DNA of 64,000 nucleotides from Acidimicrobiaceae bacterium (GTDB lineage: Bacteria > Actinomycetota > Acidimicrobiia > Acidimicrobiales > UBA8190), in NCBI GenBank assembly GCA_003151475.1, contig PLXQ01000054.1, positions 1 to 64,000 of the forward strand, read 5' to 3'. Each line of letters begins with the position of its first letter. Position 1 is the stretch's first letter. Shown piece by piece: positions 36,250 to 44,864 of the stretch. The position numbers and the translations under genes are program-made. The notes beneath the pieces are model-generated. The model was not told where the DNA came from and searched no databases. It worked only from the letters and a program-made list of their open reading frames with translations.

Positions 36250-36555
36250 GACGTCACGGCCTGCAGTGCTCTGCCTTAACAGGGAAATCTGCGTGGGCTT
36301 GTGACCAATGTCCCAAGTTCGGCGCTCGTACATAATCGGCGTTCCGCGCTGAATCGGACTGAAACACCACCCGCACGAGATTCCCAGATATGCACTTACC
36401 CAAGATCGGCGAGTGCCCGCCCGGGAATGCCGGGAGTCGTGTGGGCTCCGAGATAACCCCGACCGGGCCAGCCATCGGCAATCGCGCGGCGACGTCGTTA
36501 CCAATCAGAATGAGAAGAGTGTTCCCTGGTGCAGATCCACCGCTGAGAGGCTGGG

Positions 36556-36760
36556 CCTCGCTACCGTCGAACACACCGGGATCTTGGCCTGACTTTCCGG
36601 CAGCGAGACACGTTGTGGTGTCGGCCGGGATCTCGGACCATAGAAACGGCGCGCCCCGTTCCAGAGGGGTGATGGACCGCCTTGTTGGAGCAAGGCGGAG
36701 ATCACCGGCACTCCTTCACGGGACGGCCGCGCCACCCCTTGAACCATTGAGAGAGAAGGG
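36556..36760 (+). ncRNA. Candidate IS110 bridge (seek) RNA
   Basis: In IS110 elements the non-coding left end encodes a structured RNA that pairs with target and donor DNA and guides the recombinase. Here GGTGAT(36668-36673)/ATCACC(36701-36706) encloses CCGCCTTG(36677-36684)-TTGGAG-CAAGGCGG(36691-36698). The second IS110 copy near 49.2 kb keeps a hairpin at the same place with a different arm sequence, which is compensatory support. Exact RNA ends are not visible. Confidence 0.45.
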
Positions 36761-37806
36761 ATGGCTATGACCATTGTAGAAGCTGCCCGCACTGTCATCG
36801 GTGGAGTCGACACCCATCTGGACGTCCACGTGGCCGCCGCCCTGGATCCAATCGGGGAGTGCTCGGGGTGGAGTCGTTCGACGCCGCCCCCCGGGGCTAC
36901 AAGGCGATGTTCGAGTGGATGGGCGCCTTCGGGGAGGTGGCCAAGGTAGGGGTGGAGGGCACCGGCGCCTATGGAGCGGGCCTCGGCCGGTTCCTGGCGA
37001 AAGCCGGCGTCCAGGTGGTGGAGGTCGACCGCCCCAACCGTCAGGCCCGGCGCACGAAGGGCAAGTCTGATCCGGCCGACGCGGTGGAAGCGGCCCGAGC
37101 GGTGTTGAGCGGGCGGGCCACCGGCACACCCAAGTCCCGAGATGGCAACGTCGAAGCCATCCGGGCGCTGCTCGTGGCCAAGCGCTCGGCCCGTGACGCT
37201 CGTCTGCGGGCGCTTCATCAGATGCGTCAGCTCAGCTACACCGGACCCGACCAGCTCCGATCCCGCTTGAAAGACCTGTCGATCACTGATCTCGTGGCCG
37301 AGACGGCGGCCATGCGGCCCCGGTCCTCGGGTGATCCCGTCGTCTATGGCACCAAGGTGTCGCTCGCCGCCCTCGGACGTCGGGTGCTCTCCCTCGAGGA
37401 TGAGCTCGTCGGGATCGACGAGCTCCTAAGCGAACTGGTGACGACCTGTGCACCCGAGATACTCGAGCTCTTCGGGGTGGGCATCGATACAGCGGCGACC
37501 CTGCTCGTCACCGCCGGCGACAACCCCGAGCGCCTGCGCTCAGAGGCCACCTGGGCGCACCTCTGTGGAGTGGCCCCCATCGAGGCGTCCTCGGGCAAGG
37601 TGACGCGCCATCGCCTCGACCGCGGCGGTGACCGACACGCCAACCAAGCCCTGTGGCGCATCGTCATGACCCGGCTCGCCTGCGACCCCCGCACCCGCGA
37701 GTACATGGAGCGGCGGACCAAGGAGGGTCGCTCCAAGCGCGAGGTCATCCGGATCCTGAAGCGCTACGTCGCCCGGGAGGTCTTCAAGTACCTTCCCCGC
37801 GCTTAG
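36761..37806 (+). CDS. IS110-family transposase (RuvC-like DEDD), one frameshift
   Basis: ATG 36761 follows GAGAGAAGGG. The first frame reads VIGGVDTHLDVHVAAALDP. After restoring one G in the GGGG run near 36857 it continues VESFDAAPRGYKAMFEWMGA, VGVEGTGAYGAGLGRFLA, and a C-terminal Transposase_20 half with GIDTAATLLVTAGDNPERL, HLCGVAPIEASSGK and the active-site serine region. Total about 348 aa, normal for the family. The single missing G looks like a sequence error or a recent inactivation. Confidence 0.88.
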
Positions 37807-37810
37807 ATCT

Positions 37811-37888
37811 CCGAGCGGCGGACCTGGCTCCGTCGTTACCCGCCGTCTTCGGATTGGCCTGCACCCGATCTGCCGGTCCGCCGCTCGG
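37811..37888. repeat. 14-bp perfect inverted repeat after the IS110 gene
   Basis: CCGAGCGGCGGACC (37811-37824) and GGTCCGCCGCTCGG (37875-37888) flank 50 bp just downstream of the transposase stop. It could be a structured RNA end of the element or a terminator. Confidence 0.5.
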
Positions 37889-38231
37889 AACCATCGCTCG
37901 GAAACGCAACGACGCGTGGCTTGGTAAGAGCCTGCCCTCGTCCTCGAGTGGCTCATGATTGGTTCGCCTGCTGTCTATGCGATCGAGTTCAATAAAACCC
38001 CTTGACAACCGTAGGAGCTTCGGGTGGGTGCCGTGAGGGGTCGGCCTTGCTGGATCGAAGCCTCTTTCTGTCAAGAAGGCCATTTTCGGCGCGCTTGAGC
38101 GCCGGCTGGCGGCCGGGCATATCGTTGTGGTGGACCCGTGGAGTGGCCTATCCGAAGAGCCGGTTTCAGGGTGTGAGCCGGCCACGCTGGACGTAAGAGC
38201 CGTCCCTACTTGCCCTCCCGGGTCCGCTATT
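37889..38231. other. Junction region between two IS110 elements
   Basis: No complete gene. CCCCTTGACAACCGTAGGAG near 38000 resembles the sequence just before the transposase start in the neighbouring IS110 element (CCCCTTGAACCATTGAGAG), so it may be a left-end scrap of another copy. Confidence 0.4.
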
Positions 38232-39114
38232 TCATCTGCTCGAGTCGATGAGCAGCTGGCGATAGACAGCGTTCGAGATCTTGCGTTTGAGCGCTCGCAG
38301 GGCTTCTTTGGTCGTCTTGCCCTCGGCCACCTTGCGGTCGAAATACCTCCGTCCGTCAGTTTGGTGACGGATCTGGACGATGGCGATCATGTGGATGGCG
38401 TGGTTGAGTCGTCGGTTGCCCCGGGGGTTCAGTCGGTGTCGCACTTTGGGACCGCTCGACGCCTCGATGGGAGCCGTGGCGTTGTAGGAGGCGTGGTGGT
38501 CCCGGTTGTCGAAGCGACGCATGTCGCCGCTGTGGCCGATCAGAAAGGCAGCCACCACCGGACCCACGCCGTACAACTCGGTCACGCTCGTGCCCGAAGC
38601 GGCCACGGCGGCAGTGATGCGCGCTTTCGACGCCGCGATTTCGCTGTCGAGGCGTCTTGTGTCGCTCACCAGACCGAGAGCCAGGCGCGGCTCCGTCGGC
38701 CGACAGCCGAATGCGGGTCCCACCAGGCACTAAGCAGCGCAAGAGAGCGTGGAGCCGACAGATGGCCTGTGTCCGCAGTGATCCCAAGTCGTGGTGGTGG
38801 TCGACGAGCAGCCGCAAGATCGCCCCATGGTCCTCAGCCACAACCGTGCGCAGTCTCTTGGCCCGCAAAGCGGCGATGGCGGTGGACAAGGCGTCGTTCG
38901 GATCGTTCTTCTGTGACTTGCCCGAGCCGAGTACCCGGACGCGGGCGGCCAGGGTGGCCCAGCGGCGATCGGGGTACTCGATCGCCCATTTGAGTAGTCG
39001 CTCGACCTGATGACGGTCTGCCTTCACCGTCAGCTCGCCGAGCGCTGTTTCCTCTTTGTCGACCGCCACCGCCGTATGAGTCGCCTTGTGGGGGTCGATG
39101 CCGATGAGCACCAT
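38232..39114 (-). pseudogene. Second IS110-family transposase, decayed
   Basis: The N-terminus is VLIGIDPHKATHTAVAVDKE. An internal deletion then joins YPDRRWA to TLAARVRVLGSGKSQKND, skipping about 30 residues. The frame continues to about 38700, after which the rest is in another frame (TELYGVGPVVAAFLIGHSGD, NATAPIEASSGPKVRHRLN) to the stop. It belongs to a different IS110 subgroup from the element at 36.5 kb. With deletion plus frameshift it is not functional. Confidence 0.85.
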
Positions 39115-39303
39115 CGTGTTCCTCCCTCTCTGAGTTGGGGAAGCCACGACGGGCACTCCTGATGAGATCTGTGTGCTCGCCTCTTTCGAGCCACATCGTG
39201 GCCAAGGAGCTCGGCGGTTGACACTTCGTTACGAGGAGCCAACCCTTAGGCGGCAGGCACTTCCAGAGCCAATCCGCCGAGCTCCCGAGACGCTAGAGCC
39301 GAA

Positions 39304-39339
39304 GCCCAGCATCCACCGAAAGTATGAATCAGGCACTTC
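39304..39339 (+). repeat. 36-bp dispersed repeat, copy 2
   Basis: Identical to 3811-3846. It lies 65 bp from the upstream flank of the decayed IS110 gene and 44 bp from the end of the DUF7712-like gene. Confidence 0.9.
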
Positions 39340-39382
39340 CAGCGCGGGTGCCGGTGCGACGCTCCATCCCTCCCGGATGGGC

Positions 39383-39761
39383 TCAGATGTGGTTGTAGAA
39401 CTCCACGCCCCAGCGCCACTCACCATTGTCCTCGGCGTTCCACCACTTCTGGAGGATGCCCGCTTCACCGCCAGGAAGGATTACAAGCCGCCCGAGATCT
39501 GCTTCGGTCGGCCATCCATCCTCCAGCGTGATCTCCCGGTCCCTGCGCACGAGGAACGACGTGGGGCCCTTCGTGCCGCTCCAGCTTCTCGCCCCTGGCG
39601 AGCATCTCGCCGTCCTCGCTGCGGACGGTCACGTCCAGGCGCGACGGGGCGGCATGCACCAGCAGTCGATCACCGGCGGCTTCGGCGTCCACCCGGCTCC
39701 GAGTAAAAGACACCCCGGTGGCTCCCGCATCGGGAAGCCACAGATCCCAAACCTCGATCAC
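39383..39761 (-). CDS. DUF7712-like small protein (frameshifted)
   Basis: Reading MIEVWDLWLPDAGATGVSF through AAPSRLDVTVRSEDGEML, then changing frame at the GGGCCCC run near 39565, gives a continuation REITLEDGWPTEADLGR, LVILPGGEAGILQKWWN and EWRWGVEFYNHI to a stop at 39383. The corrected 124-aa product matches a small actinobacterial protein family of unknown function that I know as DUF7712. One extra C explains the break. Cytoplasmic, no membrane span. Confidence 0.65.
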
Positions 39762-39889
39762 TGCCTTACTCTCTCGTCTGGTCGGTCGTCTTGTTGGGTG
39801 GCCCTGTGGGCCGCGCGAGGCACTGCTCCCCGCCTCGTGCTGGCACTCGCGAACGACCGGTCGGTGCTTCTATGACCTCGGCTGAATCT

Positions 39890-39964
39890 TCATGCGCGAC
39901 GAACCAAATAGATGATCCCCACGATCACGAGAATGACAACGAGCGTGCCAACACCGATGTACAT
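39890..39964 (-). CDS. 24-residue membrane miniprotein
   Basis: ATG at 39964 is preceded by AAAGGTGGGG and encodes MYIGVGTLVVILVIVGIIYL plus VRRA. It is a single hydrophobic helix with a positively charged C-terminal end. It is too short for most gene finders. It lies upstream-to-downstream with the CsbD gene on the same strand, 87 bp apart, a pairing common for small stress-induced hydrophobic peptides. The good ribosome site is the main support. Confidence 0.6.
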   Translation of the reverse strand: MYIGVGTLVVILVIVGIIYLVRRA

Positions 39965-40051
39965 ATGGACCCCACCTTTCGAGATCGCGACAAGCCGGCG
40001 GCCGCGTCGTGTAGTACCCGCCCCCGGACCTGATGACAGGAAGTCAGCGGA

Positions 40052-40279
40052 CTACTTCTTCCGATGCAGCGCGTGCTTGGTCTTGTCGATCGCCTCTTCG
40101 GCCTTGTTCTTGGTCTTGTCGACCACCTCTTCGACCTTGTCCTTCGCGCGACCGACCTTCTCTTTGGCCTCACCAGCGCGACGATCGGCCTTGCCTGCGG
40201 ATTTGAGGTCCTTGTCGCCCGTGAGGCTTCCGACGGCCTCTTTGGCTCGGCCCTTCGCCTGATCAGACTTTGCACCCAT
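40052..40279 (-). CDS. CsbD-family stress protein
   Basis: This 75-aa, Lys/Glu/Ala-rich protein is MGAKSDQAKGRAKEAVGSLT, GDKDLKSAGKADRRAGEAKE, then coiled-coil-like repeats KVEEVVDKTKNKAEEAIDKT. CsbD proteins are general-stress proteins of unknown mechanism. The second half resembles LEA-like amphipathic repeats. ATG follows GAAGGGTGG. It is divergent from the DUF6458-like gene. Confidence 0.9.
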   Translation of the reverse strand: MGAKSDQAKGRAKEAVGSLTGDKDLKSAGKADRRAGEAKEKVGRAKDKVEEVVDKTKNKAEEAIDKTKHALHRKK

Positions 40280-40630
40280 CGTGCACCACCCTTCTTCGTC
40301 GTGGAACTTGGCTCCGCGCACGGATCGGCCGTGAGCCCACTTGCGACTGTGGCGCAGGCGTCTCCCGCCGCGCCAGAGGCGATAGTCCTCATTCCCCCGG
40401 ATCACCCGTTTCTGCGAACCCCACAGAGGATTGGGTCTGCTCCGTACGGCGACTCTGTGACCCTCCCGGTCGGCTGCGAGCGCCGGTCGCTTCGGACCTC
40501 GGCCCCTCTGCAGGGAGGTTTGTGGGCGTTGAGTGGTGCATGCACTACAATGAGAGAGTTGAAGGGGCCCAGACCCCGCCACCTTCTTACCTAGGCCGAT
40601 GGCCAAGGCAACGAGATGGAGGCACAAGAA

Positions 40631-40894
40631 ATGGGTCTGACAGGAATGGTCTTCAGCACCATCGCAATCGCGGCGGGTGCCGTCATGTACTGGGCGGTGA
40701 CCACTCAAGGTCACGGGTTCCGGCTTTCCACGGTGGGGGTCATCCTCATGGTCGTCGGAGCAGTCGGACTGGTCGCCTCGACGATCGTCTTCGGCATGTC
40801 CCGTCGTCCGACAGGCAGTCGGAATCGCACCTACGACAAGCAAGTGACCGACCCTCAGGGCCGCACGGCTGAGGTGCACGAAGAATTGCACTAA
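40631..40894 (+). CDS. DUF6458-like small membrane protein
   Basis: This protein of about 87 aa has two transmembrane helices (MVFSTIAIAAGAVMYWAV and STVGVILMVVGAVGLVASTI), with the motif TVGVILMVVG typical of DUF6458, and a charged cytoplasmic tail. ATG 40631 has GGAGG at eight bases; ATG 40616 is too close to that site. It opens a run of small membrane/stress proteins. Function unknown. Confidence 0.78.
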   Translation: MGLTGMVFSTIAIAAGAVMYWAVTTQGHGFRLSTVGVILMVVGAVGLVASTIVFGMSRRPTGSRNRTYDKQVTDPQGRTAEVHEELH

Positions 40895-41122
40895 TCGGCT
40901 TCGGTCAGGCGACCAGCATCTTTTCTTGGAAGAGGTGTCCTCGTGATGTCGGTCAGATCACCAGAGTCCCGACGCATTTCCTTGTTGCTCGTTGAGCGCA
41001 GAGTCTCAAGCGTCGCAATGGTGACCTACCTCGCGCTTCGAACCAACTGGCCGAGTGCCTCGGAATGTGTTCAGCTTCAGTTGCGGCAGCACAGATGGAT
41101 ATGCATTCAACGAGGAGGGTCC

Positions 41123-41332
41123 ATGACCGAGTCCACCCAGCCGACGCGTCCCAGCGCTGAGACTCGCGAAGCCGAGCACGCCGAGGCGCAGGCCAAGCAT
41201 GAGGCCGACCGAGCTCCGACACCCCAAGAAGAGGCCGTAGAGGCACAAGAGGTCGGGCGAGAGGTCGCCGAGCACGAGGAAGAAATGCTCAAGCGCGGCG
41301 CCAACCAGCAGGGCGAGGGCCGCCTCCCGTAG
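41123..41332 (+). CDS. Small acidic hydrophilic protein
   Basis: This 69-aa protein is rich in Glu, Ala and His (TREAEHAEAQAKHEADRAP, EVGREVAEHEEEMLKRGANQ) and ends QGEGRLP. Similar short proteins with a GANQ-x-GEG ending are frequent in actinobacteria, function unknown. ATG 41123 follows GAGGAGGG. Predicted helical and disordered. Confidence 0.7.
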   Translation: MTESTQPTRPSAETREAEHAEAQAKHEADRAPTPQEEAVEAQEVGREVAEHEEEMLKRGANQQGEGRLP

Positions 41333-41498
41333 CTCAAGCTGCTCGTCATCCCGAACACCAGGCCGAGACCCGCGACCTCAACTACCCGGCCAACCACATC
41401 GTGAACGCCGCGACCGCGGGGCCATCGGCAAGAGCGCTCGTCGAAGACAATCGTCGGACACCCTCGCACCGCTGCGCAGGACGGAAGGAGACTCCGCT

Positions 41499-41846
41499 GT
41501 GATACGAGAAGAAGTGTCGAGGCTCTTCACGCTTGAGGAACGGCACCGGCGGCTGCTCGCGCGACTGCAGCTTGCGTTCGGACTGTCAATTGTGGTCTTC
41601 GCCGTTGGCACCGTGCTCACATGGGCATTTGAGAGCGGGCAGAAAGGCGGGGATATCAACGGATTCGGTGATGCGGCCTTCTTCTCCGTCGTGCAAATGC
41701 TGACCGTTTCGTCGCAGATCAAGAACCCGCTGACGTGGCCCGGCAAGATTGTCGATGTTGGCCTCGAGGTGTGGGCCGTCTTCGTCATCACCGTAGTCGC
41801 GGGCAGCTTCGCCACTTTCTTTAGCTCAGGCGACTCAAAGAGTTAG
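41499..41846 (+). CDS. Two-TM ion-channel-like protein with degenerate filter
   Basis: This 115-aa protein has two hydrophobic helices (LQLAFGLSIVVFAVGTVLTW and VGLEVWAVFVITVVAGSFATF) around a pore-loop-like segment AAFFSVVQMLTVSSQIKNP. That is the layout of Ion_trans_2 potassium-channel pores, but the TVGYG selectivity filter reads TVSSQ. GTG 41499 follows GGAAGGAG. Such variants may conduct other ions or be non-conducting. Confidence 0.65.
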   Translation: MIREEVSRLFTLEERHRRLLARLQLAFGLSIVVFAVGTVLTWAFESGQKGGDINGFGDAAFFSVVQMLTVSSQIKNPLTWPGKIVDVGLEVWAVFVITVVAGSFATFFSSGDSKS

Positions 41847-41968
41847 TCGCGGGCACGAGCATGACGAAGTGGATCCGCCCGGCCCCCTCGGTATAGGGGG
41901 GTTGGGGGTCCCGAGAGACGTGTCATCCAGACCTGACGCTCACTGTCTCGTGACGAGGGAGGAGAGCC

Positions 41969-42178
41969 GTGAAGCGGTCTTTCGAGATACTCGGCACTGT
42001 CACGGCCTGGCTACCCTTCGGGATCATGGGACTGATCGTCGTTAGCCTTGCACTACGCATATTGCCGGGATTGCTCTCGGGGTGCCAGAAAGGACCCGCT
42101 GACCCGCGCCGGGCGATATCCCTCCGGGCCATGATTATGGGCGGGTCGGTCCGCGGAGGGGCAGAATGGGGGCCGTGA
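41969..42178 (+). CDS. Small single-TM membrane protein
   Basis: GTG 41969 has GGAGGAGAG just upstream. The 69-aa product has one clear helix (LPFGIMGLIVVSLALRILPG) and a basic tail. It overlaps the start of the acyl-CoA dehydrogenase gene by 13 bp. No family recognised; the ribosome site is the best support. Confidence 0.5.
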   Translation: MKRSFEILGTVTAWLPFGIMGLIVVSLALRILPGLLSGCQKGPADPRRAISLRAMIMGGSVRGGAEWGP

Positions 42179-43875
42179 CCGAGCAACCGGGACGCGACGA
42201 CCTCGCCCGATGGATGGAATCGCGTCCGACTAACTACTACGAGGCGACATCCAATCTGCGGTCAGTGCTCGACATCCGGGCCGGCGCCACGCGTACGTCC
42301 GCCATGGAGCCTGGCCTTAAGGACTTCGGCGGTGTGGTCGCCGAGGTCATCGATCCCGTCGTCGAGATCCTCGAACGTCACCGCGAGCTTCCCGCCCACG
42401 TCCCCTATGACGGCATTGGTCGGCGAGTCGAGCAGATCGAGTTCCACCCTGACTACCGGCGCGCCGGCCAGGCGGTGTGGTCGTCGGGGATCCTGGCGGT
42501 GAATCAGGGCGGCCGCGGCGCCTTCGAGCAAGCGGCCTTGTTCTACTTGTTGGCACAAGCGGGCGAAGGCGGCCACAGCTGCCCGGTCGTGTGCACCGCC
42601 GGTCTGGCGCGGGCGGTCGAGCGCCGGGGTTCGCCCGAACTCAAGGCGCGTTACCTGTCCGGCCTCTTCGAGGTCGACTACGACCGCTGCCTGCGGGGAT
42701 CGCAATTCCTCACCGAGGTCCAGGGGGGCTCCGACGTGGGAGCCAACGTGGCGCGTGCCGTGCCTGACCCGACCGAGCCCGGCGCATGGCGGATCACCGG
42801 CGAGAAGTGGTTCTGCTCGGTGGCCGATGCCGACCTCTTCGCCGTGACCGCCCGCCCCGACGGCGCCAGTGAGGGCACCCGCGGTCTGGGATGCTTTCTC
42901 GTGCCCCGGAGCCTCGACGGCGTCACCCCGAACGGCTTTCGCATCCGGCGGTTAAAGGACAAGCTCGGGACGCGCTGTCTGGCGTCGGCAGAGATCGATT
43001 TCGACGGCGCCTTGGGCTGGCCCATCGGTGGGGTCGAGGAGGGGTTCCATGTCGCCGTGGAGGAGTTGCTCAACGCCTCCCGGTGGCTGAACGCCGTGGG
43101 CTCGACCGGTCTCATGCGCCGCGCCTATCTGGAGGCCTCGACCTTCGCGCGCCACCGTCAGGCGTTCGGGCAGGCCGTCGGGTCGTTCCCAGCTGTGCGT
43201 GAGCAGTTGGCGGTGATGAAGGTCGAAGAGCAGGCCGCGCTGGCCTCGACCATGGCGCTCACCGGGCTGCTCGACCACCTCAATGGCGGCCAGGCTTCCG
43301 AGCCGGAAGTTGCCGTTTACCGGTTCCTTGTCAACGCCAACAAGTACCTCACCTCGATCACGGCCACCGATGTCGTGCACCGCGGGATCGAGGTGCTCGG
43401 CGGCAACGGCACGATCGAAGACTTCTCCCCGCTTCCTCGCCTCTATCGCGATGCCGTCGTGTTCGAGAGCTGGGAGGGCACCCACAACGTGCTGTGTGCC
43501 CAGGTGTACCGAGACTGCACGCGCCTCGGCCTCCTCGACCAGGTGCTGGCGTGGGCCCGGGGCGAGCTGGCCACAGCCGGCGGAAACGACGGCGCGCGCG
43601 TCACCGCCGCGCTGGATGCCCTTGAACCCCGCCTGCGACGCTCACTTGCGGACCCCGAATACGCTGCCGCCCATTTTCGTCGCCACCTCAACCACCTCAC
43701 CCGCGTCATCCAGGCATCGTGCCTTCTCACGGAGGCTGTCACGGGAGCCGACGCCCAGAAGAGCGCAGTGGTGGCGCTCTTCGTGCGTCGCCACCTAGCT
43801 CCGGAACACCGTCCCGAGGACGAGCCGGGATGGAACGAGCTGGTCGAGGCCGTTGTCGGTGACGACGTCGGGTGA
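42166..43875 (+). CDS. AidB-like acyl-CoA dehydrogenase
   Basis: This 569-aa flavoprotein has the dehydrogenase core LRGSQFLTEVQGGSDVGANV, W-RITGEKWFCS and GYxxxL-type C-terminal segments, with GIEVLGGNGTIEDFSPLPRL and FESWEGTHNVLCAQVYRD near the end. The RGSQFLTEVQGGSD and WEGTHNV motifs are closer to AidB/IBR3-type members than to short-chain enzymes, and the length (over 540) agrees. It likely oxidises a branched or long acyl-CoA, or has a stress role like AidB. GGAGGGG precedes the ATG; GTG 42175 is an alternative. Confidence 0.9.
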   Translation: MGAVTEQPGRDDLARWMESRPTNYYEATSNLRSVLDIRAGATRTSAMEPGLKDFGGVVAEVIDPVVEILERHRELPAHVPYDGIGRRVEQIEFHPDYRRAGQAVWSSGILAVNQGGRGAFEQAALFYLLAQAGEGGHSCPVVCTAGLARAVERRGSPELKARYLSGLFEVDYDRCLRGSQFLTEVQGGSDVGANVARAVPDPTEPGAWRITGEKWFCSVADADLFAVTARPDGASEGTRGLGCFLVPRSLDGVTPNGFRIRRLKDKLGTRCLASAEIDFDGALGWPIGGVEEGFHVAVEELLNASRWLNAVGSTGLMRRAYLEASTFARHRQAFGQAVGSFPAVREQLAVMKVEEQAALASTMALTGLLDHLNGGQASEPEVAVYRFLVNANKYLTSITATDVVHRGIEVLGGNGTIEDFSPLPRLYRDAVVFESWEGTHNVLCAQVYRDCTRLGLLDQVLAWARGELATAGGNDGARVTAALDALEPRLRRSLADPEYAAAHFRRHLNHLTRVIQASCLLTEAVTGADAQKSAVVALFVRRHLAPEHRPEDEPGWNELVEAVVGDDVG

Positions 43876-44015
43876 TGTTTGCCAGACGCGGCACCGAGTC
43901 GTCCTATGTCGAGCCGGTCCCCGTGGGCACGAACGTGGGTGAGACCGAACTCTTCTTCGCCGAAGCGTTGGTCGAAATCAGGTGCGTCGATGTCCTCCCA
44001 GCCGAAACGGCATAG
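43875..44015 (+). CDS. Possible 46-aa ORF coupled to the dehydrogenase gene
   Basis: TGATG joins the dehydrogenase stop to an ATG. The product MFARRGTESSYVEPVPVGTN, then ETELFFAEALVEIRCVDVLP, has coding-like composition but no known family. It may be the 5' remnant of a longer gene. Confidence 0.35.
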   Translation: MFARRGTESSYVEPVPVGTNVGETELFFAEALVEIRCVDVLPAETA

Positions 44016-44506
44016 GTCTCGGCAAGCATCCTAACGGGAGGAGCGAGTCAACGGGCACCAAGGCGATTGCCTGTTCACTCACGCGACAACGCCCGCTTCC
44101 TCTTTGAGGAAGTCGGGCGCTGCTCCTTAGTTGTCCCGCCTCAGACGATGCGAACCGAGCCCCTCGGTGCGGCTCAAGCGCCGTGGTCTTTACGACTGCA
44201 CCCCGGCATACGGGCGACTGTCGCCAGTTACTTCCGAGGATCAGCCCGACCGGGGGACCCGAAGTCACCCGAGGATCCATCACCGGAGAGACGCTTTGTA
44301 CAGACCCGACCAACCAGTTGCCTCACCTCCTCCGGCAGAATCGTTCTGAAACTATTCTGTGCCTCCGAATCCCGTCGCACAAGGGTCCAATGCCCCAAGT
44401 CGGCGGGAGCAACGGCTCCCACCAGACCGCTTCCGATCGGGGGATCTCGACGATCACTGCCGCTTCCGGGTGCCTGGTCGGTTGGCGACGACAGGCGGTG
44501 AAATGA
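44016..44506. other. Non-coding stretch
   Basis: I see no gene between the dehydrogenase unit and the hairpin repeat at 44507. Confidence 0.45.
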
Positions 44507-44533
44507 GAAGAGCGGCCCCCTGGGCCGCTCTTC
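44507..44533. terminator. Strong hairpin (terminator-like)
   Basis: GAAGAGCGGCCC and GGGCCGCTCTTC form a perfect 12-bp stem with a 3-nt loop. It reads similarly on both strands. Confidence 0.6.
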
Positions 44534-44630
44534 AGAAACGCTCACTTTCGCCTTCGCCACCACCGCCTTTGTGGCGAAGCTCGGATCCCGTCCGAGACTC
44601 TCATTGTGACAGGGCGCGACGGCGACAGGA

Positions 44631-44646
44631 TAGGGCCGAAAGTCCC
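44631..44646. promoter_or_regulatory. DosR/DevR-like box inside the repeat
   Basis: The minus strand reads GGGACTTTCGGCCCTA, the best match in the window to a DosR-type site. It lies in the repeat, and the other repeat copy has a decayed version. No gene start is close. Confidence 0.35.
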
Positions 44647-44864
44647 ATCTGCTACCCGCGGCGGCGGATCCGATTCGAACCCGAGACCTTGAGCAACAGG
44701 CCGAACCATTTCGCTCGGCCCTGCCCGGTATCACCCGAGTCTCCATATGCAAAGTCATCACGGGGACCGCGCGCAAGTGCCCGTGTTGTGTTCGGGGCGG
44801 AGCGAGGCCCCACCGGACTATGGCGTCCGCAAATCCTCACGGGAGTTGAAGCAGAGCGGGTCGG

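Larger units (their letters stand above)
36508..37890 (+). mobile_element. IS110-family insertion element (bounds approximate)
   Basis: A left non-coding region of about 250 bp shares recognisable similarity with the region upstream of the IS110 fragment near 49.2-49.4 kb, starting around TGAGAAG at 36511. The transposase follows. The right end is uncertain; a 14-bp inverted repeat directly after the gene may mark it. IS110 elements lack terminal inverted repeats and target duplications, so ends cannot be fixed from one copy. Confidence 0.65.
44507..44665 (+). repeat. Hairpin-rich dispersed repeat, copy 1
   Basis: Related over about 160 bp to 47473-47640 in the same orientation. It starts with a perfect 12-bp hairpin, continues with CTTCGCCA...TGGCGA and ends near AAAGTCCCAT. 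The pair brackets the methyltransferase and desaturase genes. Confidence 0.65.

Noticed and set aside
38127-38993. 288-codon + frame
   Set aside because: Antisense of the decayed IS110 transposase.
44640-44760. tRNA gene on the minus strand (GGGTTCGAATC)
   Set aside because: The arms around the loop do not pair and no acceptor stem is present.
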